In this document: positions 38,023 to 45,795 of the stretch, one piece after another
How the letters are laid out: the number at the start of each line of letters is the position of its first letter
Position numbering within the stretch: position 1 is the first letter of the stretch
DNA from: Pirellulales bacterium
GTDB taxonomy: Bacteria > Planctomycetota > Planctomycetia > Pirellulales > JAEUIK01
DNA length: 64,000 nucleotides
Direction of reading: 5' to 3'
NCBI GenBank assembly: GCA_019636335.1
Contig: JAHBXR010000008.1
Span: 124,001 to 188,000, forward strand
Made by a program: the position numbers and the translations under genes
Notes under the pieces: generated by a model
Told to the model about the DNA's origin: nothing
The model's input: the letters and a program-made list of their open reading frames with translations, nothing else
The model's database searches: none

Positions 38023-38844
38023 GTGATCGGCTGCGCGCCGCGTCTCCTGCGCCTGCTGTTCGTCTCGCTCGCCCTGGTGGCGACCGCGGGCTGTGGCGCC
38101 CTGCGCCCCTCGAACTACCGCGACTGGTCGCCCGATCAGGCCGTGCTCCCCTACGCCGAGTTCCGCGGCGACACGGTACGCATCTTCAACATTCGCAACT
38201 GCGAGTACCGCTCGACCCAAGATTACGACGTCCACCACTACGACCGTACATACCATCTCGACGATCTTTCGAGCGTCGACTTCATCGTGGTGCCGTTTCG
38301 GCTCTCGCCGGCTTTGGCGCACACGATGATGAGCTTCGGCTTTGGCGGGCAAGACTACGTCGCGGTCTCGGTCGAGATCCGCAAGGAAAAGGGGGAAGAG
38401 TACGCGCCGCTGGGGGGCGTCGCCAACAAGTTCGAGATCATGTACGTCGTCGGCGACGAACGCGACCTGATCGGCCTGCGCACCAACCATCGACTCGACG
38501 ACGTGAACATCTACCGCGCCAAGGCCACCAAGGAGCAGGTACGGGTGCTGTTCGAAGACGTGTTCGCCCGGGTGAACGATCTGCACGAGCAGCCCGAGTT
38601 CTACAACACGCTGACGAACAACTGCACGACGAACATCCGCGCTCACATCAATCACATGTCGCCGGGACGCATTCCGTACGACTACCGCGTGCTGCTGCCC
38701 GGCTACTCGGACAAGCTGGCCTACGAGTTGGGGCTTTTGGCCGAGGAGGGCTCGTTCGAACAAATCCACGCGCGGGCCCGCGTGAACGAGCTGGCCTATC
38801 GCTACCGCGATGATCCCGACTTCTCGATGAAGATCCGCCGGTAG
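38023..38844 (+). CDS. DUF4105-like predicted lipoprotein
   Basis: From GTG 38023 the product is 273 aa, starting with a signal sequence and a possible lipobox (VATAGCGAL). The body matches the DUF4105 pattern found at the N-terminus of Lnb-type periplasmic proteins: RIFNIRNCEYRSTQDYDVHHYDRTYHLDDLSSVDFIVVPF near the start and YNTLTNNCTTNIRAHI near residue 200. The pattern of Cys, His and Asp/Asn residues suggests a papain-like or phospholipase-type active site, but no function is proven. A TTG at 37945 would give a longer form with no lipobox at its start. Confidence 0.75.
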   Translation: MIGCAPRLLRLLFVSLALVATAGCGALRPSNYRDWSPDQAVLPYAEFRGDTVRIFNIRNCEYRSTQDYDVHHYDRTYHLDDLSSVDFIVVPFRLSPALAHTMMSFGFGGQDYVAVSVEIRKEKGEEYAPLGGVANKFEIMYVVGDERDLIGLRTNHRLDDVNIYRAKATKEQVRVLFEDVFARVNDLHEQPEFYNTLTNNCTTNIRAHINHMSPGRIPYDYRVLLPGYSDKLAYELGLLAEEGSFEQIHARARVNELAYRYRDDPDFSMKIRR

Positions 38845-38898
38845 GTCGTTACTTCAAAAAAAGATTCTCACGCTGCCACGAAAGAGATCAAACAGAGC

Positions 38899-38945
38899 GG
38901 CCTGGTGGCGGTACGCTTGTCAGGGAGCGTACGCACCACCAGGCC
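38899..38945. terminator. Imperfect hairpin between convergent genes
   Basis: GGCCTGGTGGCGGTACGC at 38899-38916 pairs with the reverse-complement-like arm ending at 38945 with one slipped base. It lies between the stops of the DUF4105-like gene and the oxoamine synthase gene, so it can serve both strands. There is no T run, so termination by it is only inferred. Confidence 0.45.
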
Positions 38946-38978
38946 TGAGCCACGATCCGTTGGTTCACAGATTGCCGG

Positions 38979-40421
38979 CTACTCGATAACCCCCGCGGCT
39001 CGCCCTGCCTTGGCCAGCGCCTCGAGCGCCCGCACGAGCTGTTCCCGCGTGTGATTCGCCGTCAGGCTGATGCGGATGCGTTCGCTGCCGTGCGGCACGA
39101 CGGGGAAGGGGACCGAGTTCACGCAGACGTTGTCGCGATGCAGGTCGAGCGTCATCTGACGCAGGCCGGCCATCGTGCCGACGATCACGGGGATCACCGG
39201 GCTGGGCTCGTCGTTGACCGTGAAGCCCAGCTTCTTGAGCTCGGCGTGCAAAAAGCGGCAGTTCTCCCACAGGCGGGCCTGACGCTCCGGTTCGTCGTGC
39301 AGTACGTCGATCGCCGCGCTGGCGGCGGCCATGACCATGGGGGACGGGGCGGTTGAGAACATCGCCGAGCGAGCGAAGTAGCGGATGTAGGTCACCAGGT
39401 CGGCCGATCCGGCCACGAAACCGCCGCAGGCGCCGATGGCCTTGCTGAGCGTGCCGATGTGCAGGTCGATCTTGCCTTCGAGGCCGAACTGCGAGGCGGC
39501 GCCCGCTCCGTTCTCACCCAGCACGCCGGTCGAGTGGGCCTCGTCAACCAGCAGCAACGCGTTGTGCTTCTGGCAGACCGCATGGATATTGTCGAGCGGG
39601 GCGATGTCGCCATCCATGCTGTAGATGCCTTCGACGCAGACCAGCTTCAGCCGGGCGTCGCGATTGCGCTCAAGCACGCGATCCAAGTGCTCGGCGTCGT
39701 TGTGCTTGAAGACCTTAACCTGGGCGCCCGACAATTTCGCGCCATCGACCATGCTCGCATGGGCGTAGCGGTCGAGAATAACGACGTCGTTCGGTCCGCT
39801 GGCCACGGCCGAGATGACGCCGACGTTCGCCTGGTAGCCGGTGGCGAAGACGCACGCCTCTTCCGCACCCTTCAACTTGGCGAGCTTGGCTTCCAGCTCA
39901 CGCGTGACGGGGAACGTGCCCACCAGCAGGGGCGAGCTGCCCGAGCCGGTGCCGTACTTCGCCGCGGCCTCCTGAGCGGCGGCGATGACGCGCGGATGGC
40001 TCGTCAGGCCGAGATAGTTGTTCGAGGCCAGGATCACCATTTCCCGTTCTTCGGTCTCGCGGGGATAGTGGACCAGGGCCTCGGCGTCGCTCGGGCCGAG
40101 CAACGAACGGCGATACAGGTTGTGGCCGGTTCGTTCGTATTCCTCGAGTGCCGCGCGGAAGAACGCCGCGACCGTCTTCAGGTCGACGCCGTTGTCGCGG
40201 GCACGCATCATGTCGATGAGAGAGGTCTCTGCGTTGACTTCGAGCTGGGGTTGCGGCTGCGGCGCAACTGGCTTTTGGACCGGCGGAGTGGGAACGCGGC
40301 GCGTCGAAGTCGTCCGCCACGTGTCGCTCGAGAAACGTCGGCTGGGTGTGAATTGATCGCGGACCGGGTTGGTCAGCTTGCCTTCGAGTCCCATCGTCTC
40401 GTGGATCGTGACGGTTGCCAT
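38979..40421 (-). CDS. Alpha-oxoamine synthase (SPT/KBL/BioF family)
   Basis: This PLP enzyme joins an amino acid to an acyl-CoA with loss of CO2. The family signatures are clear: ASNNYLGLTSHPRV, GTGSGSSPLLVGT, DRYAHASMVDGAKLSG, VDEAHSTGVLG, and the PLP lysine K327 in GTLSKAIGACGGFVAG. At 480 aa it has about 75 extra N-terminal residues rich in Pro, Gln and Thr before the catalytic domain. The family covers serine palmitoyltransferase (sphingolipids), 2-amino-3-ketobutyrate CoA ligase (threonine) and BioF (biotin), and sequence alone does not decide between them. No biotin genes or threonine dehydrogenase lie nearby, and the divergent GNAT gene favours the sphingolipid option. Confidence 0.88.
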   Translation of the reverse strand: MATVTIHETMGLEGKLTNPVRDQFTPSRRFSSDTWRTTSTRRVPTPPVQKPVAPQPQPQLEVNAETSLIDMMRARDNGVDLKTVAAFFRAALEEYERTGHNLYRRSLLGPSDAEALVHYPRETEEREMVILASNNYLGLTSHPRVIAAAQEAAAKYGTGSGSSPLLVGTFPVTRELEAKLAKLKGAEEACVFATGYQANVGVISAVASGPNDVVILDRYAHASMVDGAKLSGAQVKVFKHNDAEHLDRVLERNRDARLKLVCVEGIYSMDGDIAPLDNIHAVCQKHNALLLVDEAHSTGVLGENGAGAASQFGLEGKIDLHIGTLSKAIGACGGFVAGSADLVTYIRYFARSAMFSTAPSPMVMAAASAAIDVLHDEPERQARLWENCRFLHAELKKLGFTVNDEPSPVIPVIVGTMAGLRQMTLDLHRDNVCVNSVPFPVVPHGSERIRISLTANHTREQLVRALEALAKAGRAAGVIE

Positions 40422-40940
40422 CTTGCACTCCGCTTTCTACTGCGGCTCGCGCCGGTGTTCGTGGTCTCTGTTAGCCGGTCGACATGACCGTCTACCAGGC
40501 CAAGCGTGAGGCCGGCAGCCTTGTTACAGGCCGGCTTTTGACGCTGGCAGGAATCGCCCCTCTAGAGGTCTGTCAAAGCCAGAAGTTCGAGAACCTCCAT
40601 CACAAGCGCGAAGCGTCCGTTTTGAAGTTGCGCTTTTCGCGGAATCGTAACCCGAAGCGTCAGCGAGGGAGCATCTCGATCGACGCCCTTTCCAGGAGTC
40701 CCCTCGCTGACGCTTCGGGTTGAAATTCGACGGCACCCGAAAATCAAGGTTTGACACAGCGCTAGCCAGGGCCGGGCGTTATTGCGTTCCTCTCCACCCC
40801 CCGGCAAGCCGTGCCGGATGGGCGGCCTGTAACAAACCAGTCCGGGGCACGCTCGACAGATCAGAGCGAATGAATCCCCCGGTCAGGAGCGGCCGCGGAA
40901 TCCTATCCCAGCACGTACGAAACGGCACGAGGAGATCACC
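40422..40940. other. Divergent promoter region containing a REP-like hairpin
   Basis: A 519-base non-coding stretch lies between the divergently transcribed oxoamine synthase and the GNAT gene. It contains one REP-like hairpin (40649-40721). Short GC-rich self-complementary pieces such as the repeated GGCCGGC near 40512-40537 could also act in transcript control. No gene is supported here. Confidence 0.55.
40649..40721. repeat. REP-like palindromic element, copy 1
   Basis: The arm AACCCGAAGCGTCAGCGAGG (40649-40668) is repeated exactly in reverse complement at 40702-40721, with a 33-base spacer containing CTCGATCGA. The same arm sequence occurs in hairpins or half-sites at 42404-42486 and 45701-45722, so this is a dispersed repeat family. 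Confidence 0.85.
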
Positions 40941-42356
40941 ATGCACGGCCTGGAACACGAGGCGACCTGGACCAACCGGCAGGAGGGAACCATCACGGCC
41001 GATCGTCCCTCGCGACGTCGCACGACCACCGCTTCAGAGCGAACGGCCCAGCGTCTTGCCCGGGCCAAGGCGGCCTATCAGGCGGCCGTCGAGGCGCATG
41101 CCAGCGTGCTCGTCGTCGACCGGAGCGAAGACACGGTCGTACGGCCGATCCATCGCGTCCCCCGCGACTCGCGGAGCAACACGCCGGAACAATCTGCGCC
41201 GGCGCGCGTCGGCCGTGCCGTGGGGGCGCCGGTCGAGGTGAGCAAGGTGACCACCCGTCGCGACCGGCACGACTTCGTGGAACTGCCGTTCGAGATCTAT
41301 GCCCACGACCCCCACTGGGTCGCCCCCCTAGTGCGCGACGTGAAGGCCTTCATCGACCCGAATCAGCACCCCTTCTATCTGCACGGGTCGGCCCAGGCGC
41401 TCGTCGCGCGGCGCAACGGCAAAGTGGTAGGCCGGGTACTCGTCAGCGACGACCCGCGCTACAACCTGCAGCACGATTCGAACGTCGGCTGCTTTGGCCT
41501 GTTCGAATCGATCGACGACGGGCAGGTGGCCGACGCACTGCTCGACGCCGCGCAAGACTGGCTCAAGAGTCGCGGTCGCACGCAGATCATGGGGCCGATC
41601 GATTACTCGACCAACTACGCGTGTGGCCTATTGATCGATGGCTTCCAGACGCCGCCGCGGGTGATGATGAATCACCAGCCCGCCTACTACCGCGGACTGC
41701 TCGAGTCGTGGGGACTGGCCAAGGCGAAGGATCTGTACGCCTGGTGGTTCGAGGACGAGCTCAACATGCTCGAGCATTGGCGCGACCGCGCCAAGCGATT
41801 GGCTACCCGTAGCGGCATCACCATCCGGCCCTTCCGCCGCGACGATTTCGACGCCGAGGTCGAACGCTGCATGGAGGTCTACAACCAGAGTTGGGAGAAG
41901 AGCTGGGGCTTCGTAAAGATGACCGAGGCCGAATTCTACCACCTGGCGGCTCAGCTTCGCAGCCTGGCCGAGACCGATCTGCTGTTTCTGGCCGAGGCCG
42001 ACGGGCGCCCGGTCGGCTTCTCGATGACGCTGCCCGACTTCAACGAAGCGTTGAAGCCGGTAAAGGGACGCCTGACCACGTATGGCGTGCCGGTAGGTCT
42101 GGCGCGTCTGCTGTGGGCCAAGCGCCGCATCCGCACGGCCCGTTTCGCGGTGCTCGGCATCCTCGAGGCGTTTCGCCGGCGGGGTGTCGCCGAGCTGTTG
42201 ATCCTGAACACGCTCGACACCGGTCGCAACAAGCTCCACTACACCGGCGCCGAGTTGGGCTGGACCCTGGAAGACAACGACCTGATCAACCGGGCCATCG
42301 AAAAGGTAGGGGGGCGCCGCTACAAGACCTACCGCCTGTTCGCACGGAACATTTAG
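40941..42356 (+). CDS. GNAT-fold N-acyltransferase, bacterial-ceramide-synthase-like candidate
   Basis: The 471-aa soluble protein has an Arg/Ala-rich N-terminal region of about 95 residues, then two GNAT-like halves. The core shows FEIYAHDPHWVAPLVRDVKAF, GSAQALVARRNGKVVGRVLV, CFGLFESIDD, GPIDYSTNYACGLLIDGF and a later RRRGVAELLIL acyl-CoA-binding-type segment. To my knowledge this large GNAT group includes the ceramide synthase of Caulobacter, but I cannot confirm orthology here. A GAGGAG ribosome site lies seven bases before the ATG. It is divergent from an alpha-oxoamine synthase, which would supply the long-chain base. Confidence 0.7.
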   Translation: MHGLEHEATWTNRQEGTITADRPSRRRTTTASERTAQRLARAKAAYQAAVEAHASVLVVDRSEDTVVRPIHRVPRDSRSNTPEQSAPARVGRAVGAPVEVSKVTTRRDRHDFVELPFEIYAHDPHWVAPLVRDVKAFIDPNQHPFYLHGSAQALVARRNGKVVGRVLVSDDPRYNLQHDSNVGCFGLFESIDDGQVADALLDAAQDWLKSRGRTQIMGPIDYSTNYACGLLIDGFQTPPRVMMNHQPAYYRGLLESWGLAKAKDLYAWWFEDELNMLEHWRDRAKRLATRSGITIRPFRRDDFDAEVERCMEVYNQSWEKSWGFVKMTEAEFYHLAAQLRSLAETDLLFLAEADGRPVGFSMTLPDFNEALKPVKGRLTTYGVPVGLARLLWAKRRIRTARFAVLGILEAFRRRGVAELLILNTLDTGRNKLHYTGAELGWTLEDNDLINRAIEKVGGRRYKTYRLFARNI

Positions 42357-42403
42357 GAAGATCGTCTGCCCAGCAGACCAGAACTGGGTACTTCCGAAAA
42401 AAA

Positions 42404-42486
42404 ATCATAACCCGAAGCGTCAGCGAGGGAGTTCTTGGAGAGGTCATCGATCGAAGTGCCGCCTCGCTGACGCTTCGGGTTATGAT
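42404..42486. repeat. REP-like palindromic element, copy 2
   Basis: Arms of 25 bases (42404-42428 and 42462-42486) are perfect reverse complements, containing AACCCGAAGCGTCAGCGAGG. The spacer contains CATCGATCGA, related to that of copy 1. It lies 47 bases after the stop of the GNAT gene, where it might also stop transcription or stabilise the mRNA end. Confidence 0.85.
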
Positions 42487-42639
42487 GCTCGTACTAGGGG
42501 TTTTTACAAGGAAAGGAGCCGGCGACGGCAGTAAGCCGATTGCCTTGAGACCCTTGGCGCCGCATGTTAAAAAAGAGCGTCGGGCCGAGATCCCGATCCG
42601 TTTCGCTGCCGTGCGTGGCAACCACGTCTCTCAGGTCGC

Positions 42640-43302
42640 ATGCCCACCGTCACGATCCAGATCATCGACGGGGCCGAGCGTGGTCGCGTCTACGAAAACA
42701 TTCCCCTTCCGGTCACCGTTGGCCGCGAGGAAGGGAATTCGATTCAATTGAATGACGAGCGGGTCAGCCGCTTTCATCTCAAGATCCAGGAGGACCACGA
42801 CCAGGTGGTCCTGACCGACCTGGACAGCACGAACGGCACCAAGGTCAACGGCGAAGACATTCGCCTGCGCATTTTGCGCCACGGCGATCTGATCGCCGTC
42901 GGTCGCTCGGTGATGGTCTTCGGCTCGCGCGAACAGATCGCCACGCGGCTGCGCCAGCTCCGCGGCAGCCTGGACGAGCGCACGCTGAGCCCGGAGGAAG
43001 AGCAGGGAGAGGTGAACGGGCATTCGCTCGATTTCGAGCTCAGTTGGAGCGAGCACGCCCAGTCGACGCTCCACACCCTGGTTCCGCCCGAGCTACCGGC
43101 CCGGCTCAGTCCCGGTCAGGCGGCGCAACTCTCGGAGTTGATCGAGTACCTGCACATTCGCATCCGCCTGCTGATCGAGACAGTGCAGGTCGACGAAGAC
43201 GCTGAAACGGTGCAACTCGATCAGCGCCAATGGCAGGGGCTGGTCGAGCTGCAGTCGCGACTGGCAAGCTACCTGCGCACGATCGGCGAGCCGGGCGCGT
43301 AG
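42640..43302 (+). CDS. FHA-domain protein
   Basis: The 220-aa protein carries an N-terminal FHA domain (about residues 20-95) that binds phosphothreonine. The classic residues are GR at VTVGREEGNSI, S-R-x-H in VSRFHLKI, and the STNGT loop in DLDSTNGTKVNG. The C-terminal 100 residues are helical, with LIEYLHIRIRLLIETVQ likely forming a coiled coil or dimer interface. It is a natural partner for a Ser/Thr kinase such as that at 27390, but no direct link is visible. Confidence 0.9.
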   Translation: MPTVTIQIIDGAERGRVYENIPLPVTVGREEGNSIQLNDERVSRFHLKIQEDHDQVVLTDLDSTNGTKVNGEDIRLRILRHGDLIAVGRSVMVFGSREQIATRLRQLRGSLDERTLSPEEEQGEVNGHSLDFELSWSEHAQSTLHTLVPPELPARLSPGQAAQLSELIEYLHIRIRLLIETVQVDEDAETVQLDQRQWQGLVELQSRLASYLRTIGEPGA

Positions 43303-43421
43303 AGGCACCGTCTGCGGTGTGCCCGCGAAGAGCGAGGCGTCCCTCGCTCGGCATCCGGCGATTCGGTTGACGGGAAGCTCGGCGCGCCGTCGCGCACCGC
43401 CGGAGAAGACCGGTCGGACGT

Positions 43422-43652
43422 CTACTTGCCCTTGCCCGGCTTGGCCTTGGTATCGCCTTCGTCCTCTTCCTTCTTCTTCTTTTTCTTCTTCATCGAGAGC
43501 TTGATCACGCGTACCTTGGGCAGGCCCAACGGCGATTGCCCATCGGCCCAGCGATCCCCCTCTTGCAGCTTTGCAATACGCTCGGCGCGCGTCAGCACGT
43601 TGCGCGAGCGAACGAGCGCCGTGCGGCGCTTGAGGCTCTTGTCCATCGTCAT
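43422..43652 (-). CDS. PVC-type small basic protein with poly-Lys tail
   Basis: The 76-aa protein reads [20 protein letters not shown], then [15 protein letters not shown], then [20 protein letters not shown] and a run of seven lysines. This matches the small basic protein family described for Planctomycetes, Verrucomicrobia and Chlamydiae (TIGR04137 as I recall it). The role is unknown; high Lys/Arg content suggests RNA or ribosome association. GGAG is placed ten bases before the ATG at 43652, with a second ATG two codons on. Confidence 0.9.
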   Translation of the reverse strand: MTMDKSLKRRTALVRSRNVLTRAERIAKLQEGDRWADGQSPLGLPKVRVIKLSMKKKKKKKEEDEGDTKAKPGKGK

Positions 43653-43701
43653 GTCAGTCGATCTCCAGCGTGTGTCCTGCGATCCGACCCGTGGCCTGTA
43701 A

Positions 43702-44019
43702 TCAACGGCCGCGGTCGACTTGAAGTTGTTCGTAGGGGACGGGTTCCTGTCGGCGGACGTCGTCGAGCGTATTGCTCGCGGCGGGCTCCACCGGTCGCGC
43801 CCGGAGCGGGTCGTGGCGGCCCAGCGTGTAGACGAAGGCCAGGACCGACACGGCCAGGGCCGCCGCGGCAAACGCCGTCCAGGGCGAAAGCACGAGCATC
43901 AACTGCCGCCGCTGGGCATCGACCGGCCGCCGGTCGAGCATCGAAGGATGCCCGGCCTCATCCGCCCGTTGGCGGTCGCGAACCAGGATTTCGTACGGCT
44001 GCAGCGTGCCACGCACCAT
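43702..44019 (-). CDS. Small single-pass membrane protein, unknown
   Basis: The 105-aa product from ATG 44019 has a GGAGGGG ribosome site eight bases upstream. It contains a soluble first half ([20 protein letters not shown]), one hydrophobic helix ([24 protein letters not shown], residues about 45-68) and a charged tail. No family is recognised. It lies 49 bases upstream of the small basic protein gene and may form an operon with it. Confidence 0.65.
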   Translation of the reverse strand: MVRGTLQPYEILVRDRQRADEAGHPSMLDRRPVDAQRRQLMLVLSPWTAFAAAALAVSVLAFVYTLGRHDPLRARPVEPAASNTLDDVRRQEPVPYEQLQVDRGR

Positions 44020-44158
44020 GCCGGCATCCCCCCCTCCATGGGCGACGAGCGCGAGGAATCCGAACCAGTGAGTATAGGGGTCGCGGGGCGGGGCTTCAAG
44101 ACGAGGAGGTTCGCCTATTTCGGCCCATCTCAGGCTGGCGGGTGTGCAGAATTCAGCC

Positions 44159-44917
44159 TTACTCCCGCCGCTTGATATTCCGCGCGGCGAATTCCTCGAT
44201 CTGCCGTAACACCTCGGGGGAGCACCAGTGGGCGAGGACCGCGGCGTCGGTTTCACGAGCGATGCGCTGAGCGGCCTCGATCATGGGGCGGCGGACGGCG
44301 CGTTTCGTCTCGGCGAAGGTGGCCGGCAGCACGGCCCCCAGCTCGGCGGCTACCTCGCAGGCGCGGTCGAGCAATTGCTCCGGCTCGAGCAGTTCGTCGA
44401 TGAAGCCGCGGGCAAGTGACTCCTCGGGACCCCAGGTGCGGCCGGTGACGATCGCCGATTGAAAATGTTGCGGCGGCGTGGCGAAGCGGGCGATCTCCAA
44501 GGCCCAGGCCGGGAAGACGACCCCGACCAGGACCTCGGTCAGGCCGAAGCGGGCCGTTCCCCGCACCATCAGTCGCTGATCGCAGGCGAGCGTGAGGATT
44601 GCGCCGCCGGCGATGGCATGACCATTCACCGCCGCGACGACCGGCTTGGGAAAGGTCGCCAACCGCTCGAAGGAGCGCTGCATGACGGGCAGGAACTGGC
44701 GAAGGTACGGCGCGCCCCCCGCCACGAGAGCCGGGAGATCCACACCCGCCCCAAACACATTACCTTGCCCGGTGAGCACCACGGCGCGAGTCGAGGCGCG
44801 TTCGAGTCGCTCGAAGGCCTCGATCAGGGCCGTGCAGAACTCGAGGTTCAGCGCATTCCCCTTGCCGCGCGCCATGCGGAGAATGGTAACCTCGCCGCGG
44901 TGTTCGAGTTCGAGCAT
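44159..44917 (-). CDS. Crotonase-family protein, probably not a hydratase
   Basis: The 252-aa protein has the crotonase oxyanion-hole segment VNGHAIAGGAILTLACD and GAGVDLPAL. The first hydratase Glu position is kept (GLTEVLVGVVFP), but the second catalytic Glu of hydratases is replaced (HFQSAIVTG), so an isomerase, hydrolase or other crotonase reaction is more likely. The start is ATG 44917, which has GGGAGA nine bases upstream. It is divergent from the CoxG-like gene, with a 118-base shared promoter region. Confidence 0.85.
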   Translation of the reverse strand: MLELEHRGEVTILRMARGKGNALNLEFCTALIEAFERLERASTRAVVLTGQGNVFGAGVDLPALVAGGAPYLRQFLPVMQRSFERLATFPKPVVAAVNGHAIAGGAILTLACDQRLMVRGTARFGLTEVLVGVVFPAWALEIARFATPPQHFQSAIVTGRTWGPEESLARGFIDELLEPEQLLDRACEVAAELGAVLPATFAETKRAVRRPMIEAAQRIARETDAAVLAHWCSPEVLRQIEEFAARNIKRRE

Positions 44918-45035
44918 CGAAACTGTCTCCCAGCAAACGAAGCCTGAATGCCGACGTCGCAAGACACCTGGCGTTTGTGTACTACAATGGTCACAGAGTC
45001 AAGTTAACCAATACCGCGATGCGACACACCCAGCC

Positions 45036-45494
45036 ATGCCCAACGAAAAAGATCTCACCTTCGGCGGCGAAGAACGTTTCGATGTGCCAGCCGCAAAGGT
45101 GTTTGGCCTGCTGACGGATCTCGATCAGTTTGCCAGGAACATTCCCGACCTGGTGAGCGCCGAGCAGGCCGGCGAACGCGTGCTCCACTGCGTGGTAAAG
45201 CCGGGGTTTTCGTTTCTGCGCGGCACGATGAAGCTGGCGATCGAGATGGCGGAGCTCGAAGCGCCGCGACATGCGAAGATGACCATTCGCAGCTCCGGCA
45301 TCGGCGTGCAGATGCTGGTCGAATCGACGTTGAAGATTGCCGATGAAGGGACAGGCTCGCGACTCAACTGGGAGGCCCGAGTCACGGAAATGAAGGGACT
45401 CGTGGCGACCGTCAGCCCGTCACTCGTGCGCGGCGCAGCGGAACAGATCATCCGCACCTCGTGGAGCAAGATCCGCGAGCAACTGGCTGGCTAA
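45036..45494 (+). CDS. SRPBCC-fold CoxG-like protein
   Basis: The 152-aa protein has the START/SRPBCC fold of the CoxG (carbon monoxide dehydrogenase subunit G) family. It shows EERFDVPAAKVFGLLTDLDQFARNIPDL at the N-terminus, a central GFSFLRGTMKLAIEM strand pair, and a C-terminal helix SPSLVRGAAEQIIRTSWSKIREQL. CoxG proteins recruit molybdenum hydroxylases to the membrane, but no cox genes are present here, so the role is open; lipid or ligand binding is possible. The chosen ATG begins MPNEKDLTFGG. Confidence 0.85.
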   Translation: MPNEKDLTFGGEERFDVPAAKVFGLLTDLDQFARNIPDLVSAEQAGERVLHCVVKPGFSFLRGTMKLAIEMAELEAPRHAKMTIRSSGIGVQMLVESTLKIADEGTGSRLNWEARVTEMKGLVATVSPSLVRGAAEQIIRTSWSKIREQLAG

Positions 45495-45521
45495 CAATGC
45501 TCACTCGCGAACGGGATTCAT

Positions 45522-45538
45522 CCACAGATTACGCAGAT
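45522..45538 (+). repeat. Single copy of CCACAGATTACGCAGAT repeat
   Basis: This 17-mer is identical to the left arm of the palindrome at 37754-37770. No exact partner arm lies nearby, though related CTGCGT/ACGCAG words form the hairpin immediately downstream. Confidence 0.75.
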
Positions 45539-45591
45539 TTCGTCGGTTGTTTCGTCGATGCTGACGAAAGCCCTCTGGAATCCTTTTACTA

Positions 45592-45666
45592 TCCGCAGAT
45601 AAACGCAGACGCACGCAGATAGGAAAGGATTGAATTCATCTGCGTGCATCTGCGTCCATCTGTGGA
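45592..45666. repeat. Imperfect hairpin related to the CCACAGAT repeat
   Basis: Two 29-base arms (45592-45620 and 45638-45666) are reverse complements with a few mismatches and contain the related words CGCAGAT, ACGCAGA and ATCTGTGGA. The spacer is 17 bases. It appears to be a diverged version of the palindromic family at 37754. Confidence 0.7.
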
Positions 45667-45700
45667 TCAATTCTTTCTGTGCAAGAATCGTTTGCCGGAT

Positions 45701-45722
45701 TCCCTCGCTGACGCTTCGGGTT
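45701..45722 (-). repeat. Half-site of the REP-like element, copy 3
   Basis: The 22 bases match one arm of the elements at 40649 and 42404 (CCTCGCTGACGCTTCGGGTT). No second arm is visible, so it looks like a decayed remnant. Confidence 0.75.
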
Positions 45723-45795
45723 GTGATGGCGCGAGTACGTCGTGTCGTTGTGCCGTCGTGGTTAACTTACGTCATCCATTGCTTTGCGTCGTCGC

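Larger units (their letters stand above)
45495..45795. other. Repeat-rich intergenic region
   Basis: This gap between the convergent CoxG-like gene and the acyl-CoA dehydrogenase gene contains no credible gene. It holds three repeat pieces: the CCACAGATTACGCAGAT 17-mer at 45522, an imperfect hairpin at 45592-45666, and a half-site of the REP-like element at 45701-45722. Confidence 0.65.

Noticed and set aside
40512-40540. GC hairpin followed by TTTT as a plus-strand terminator
   Set aside because: No plus-strand gene lies upstream; the stem is only six pairs and the site is in a divergent promoter region.
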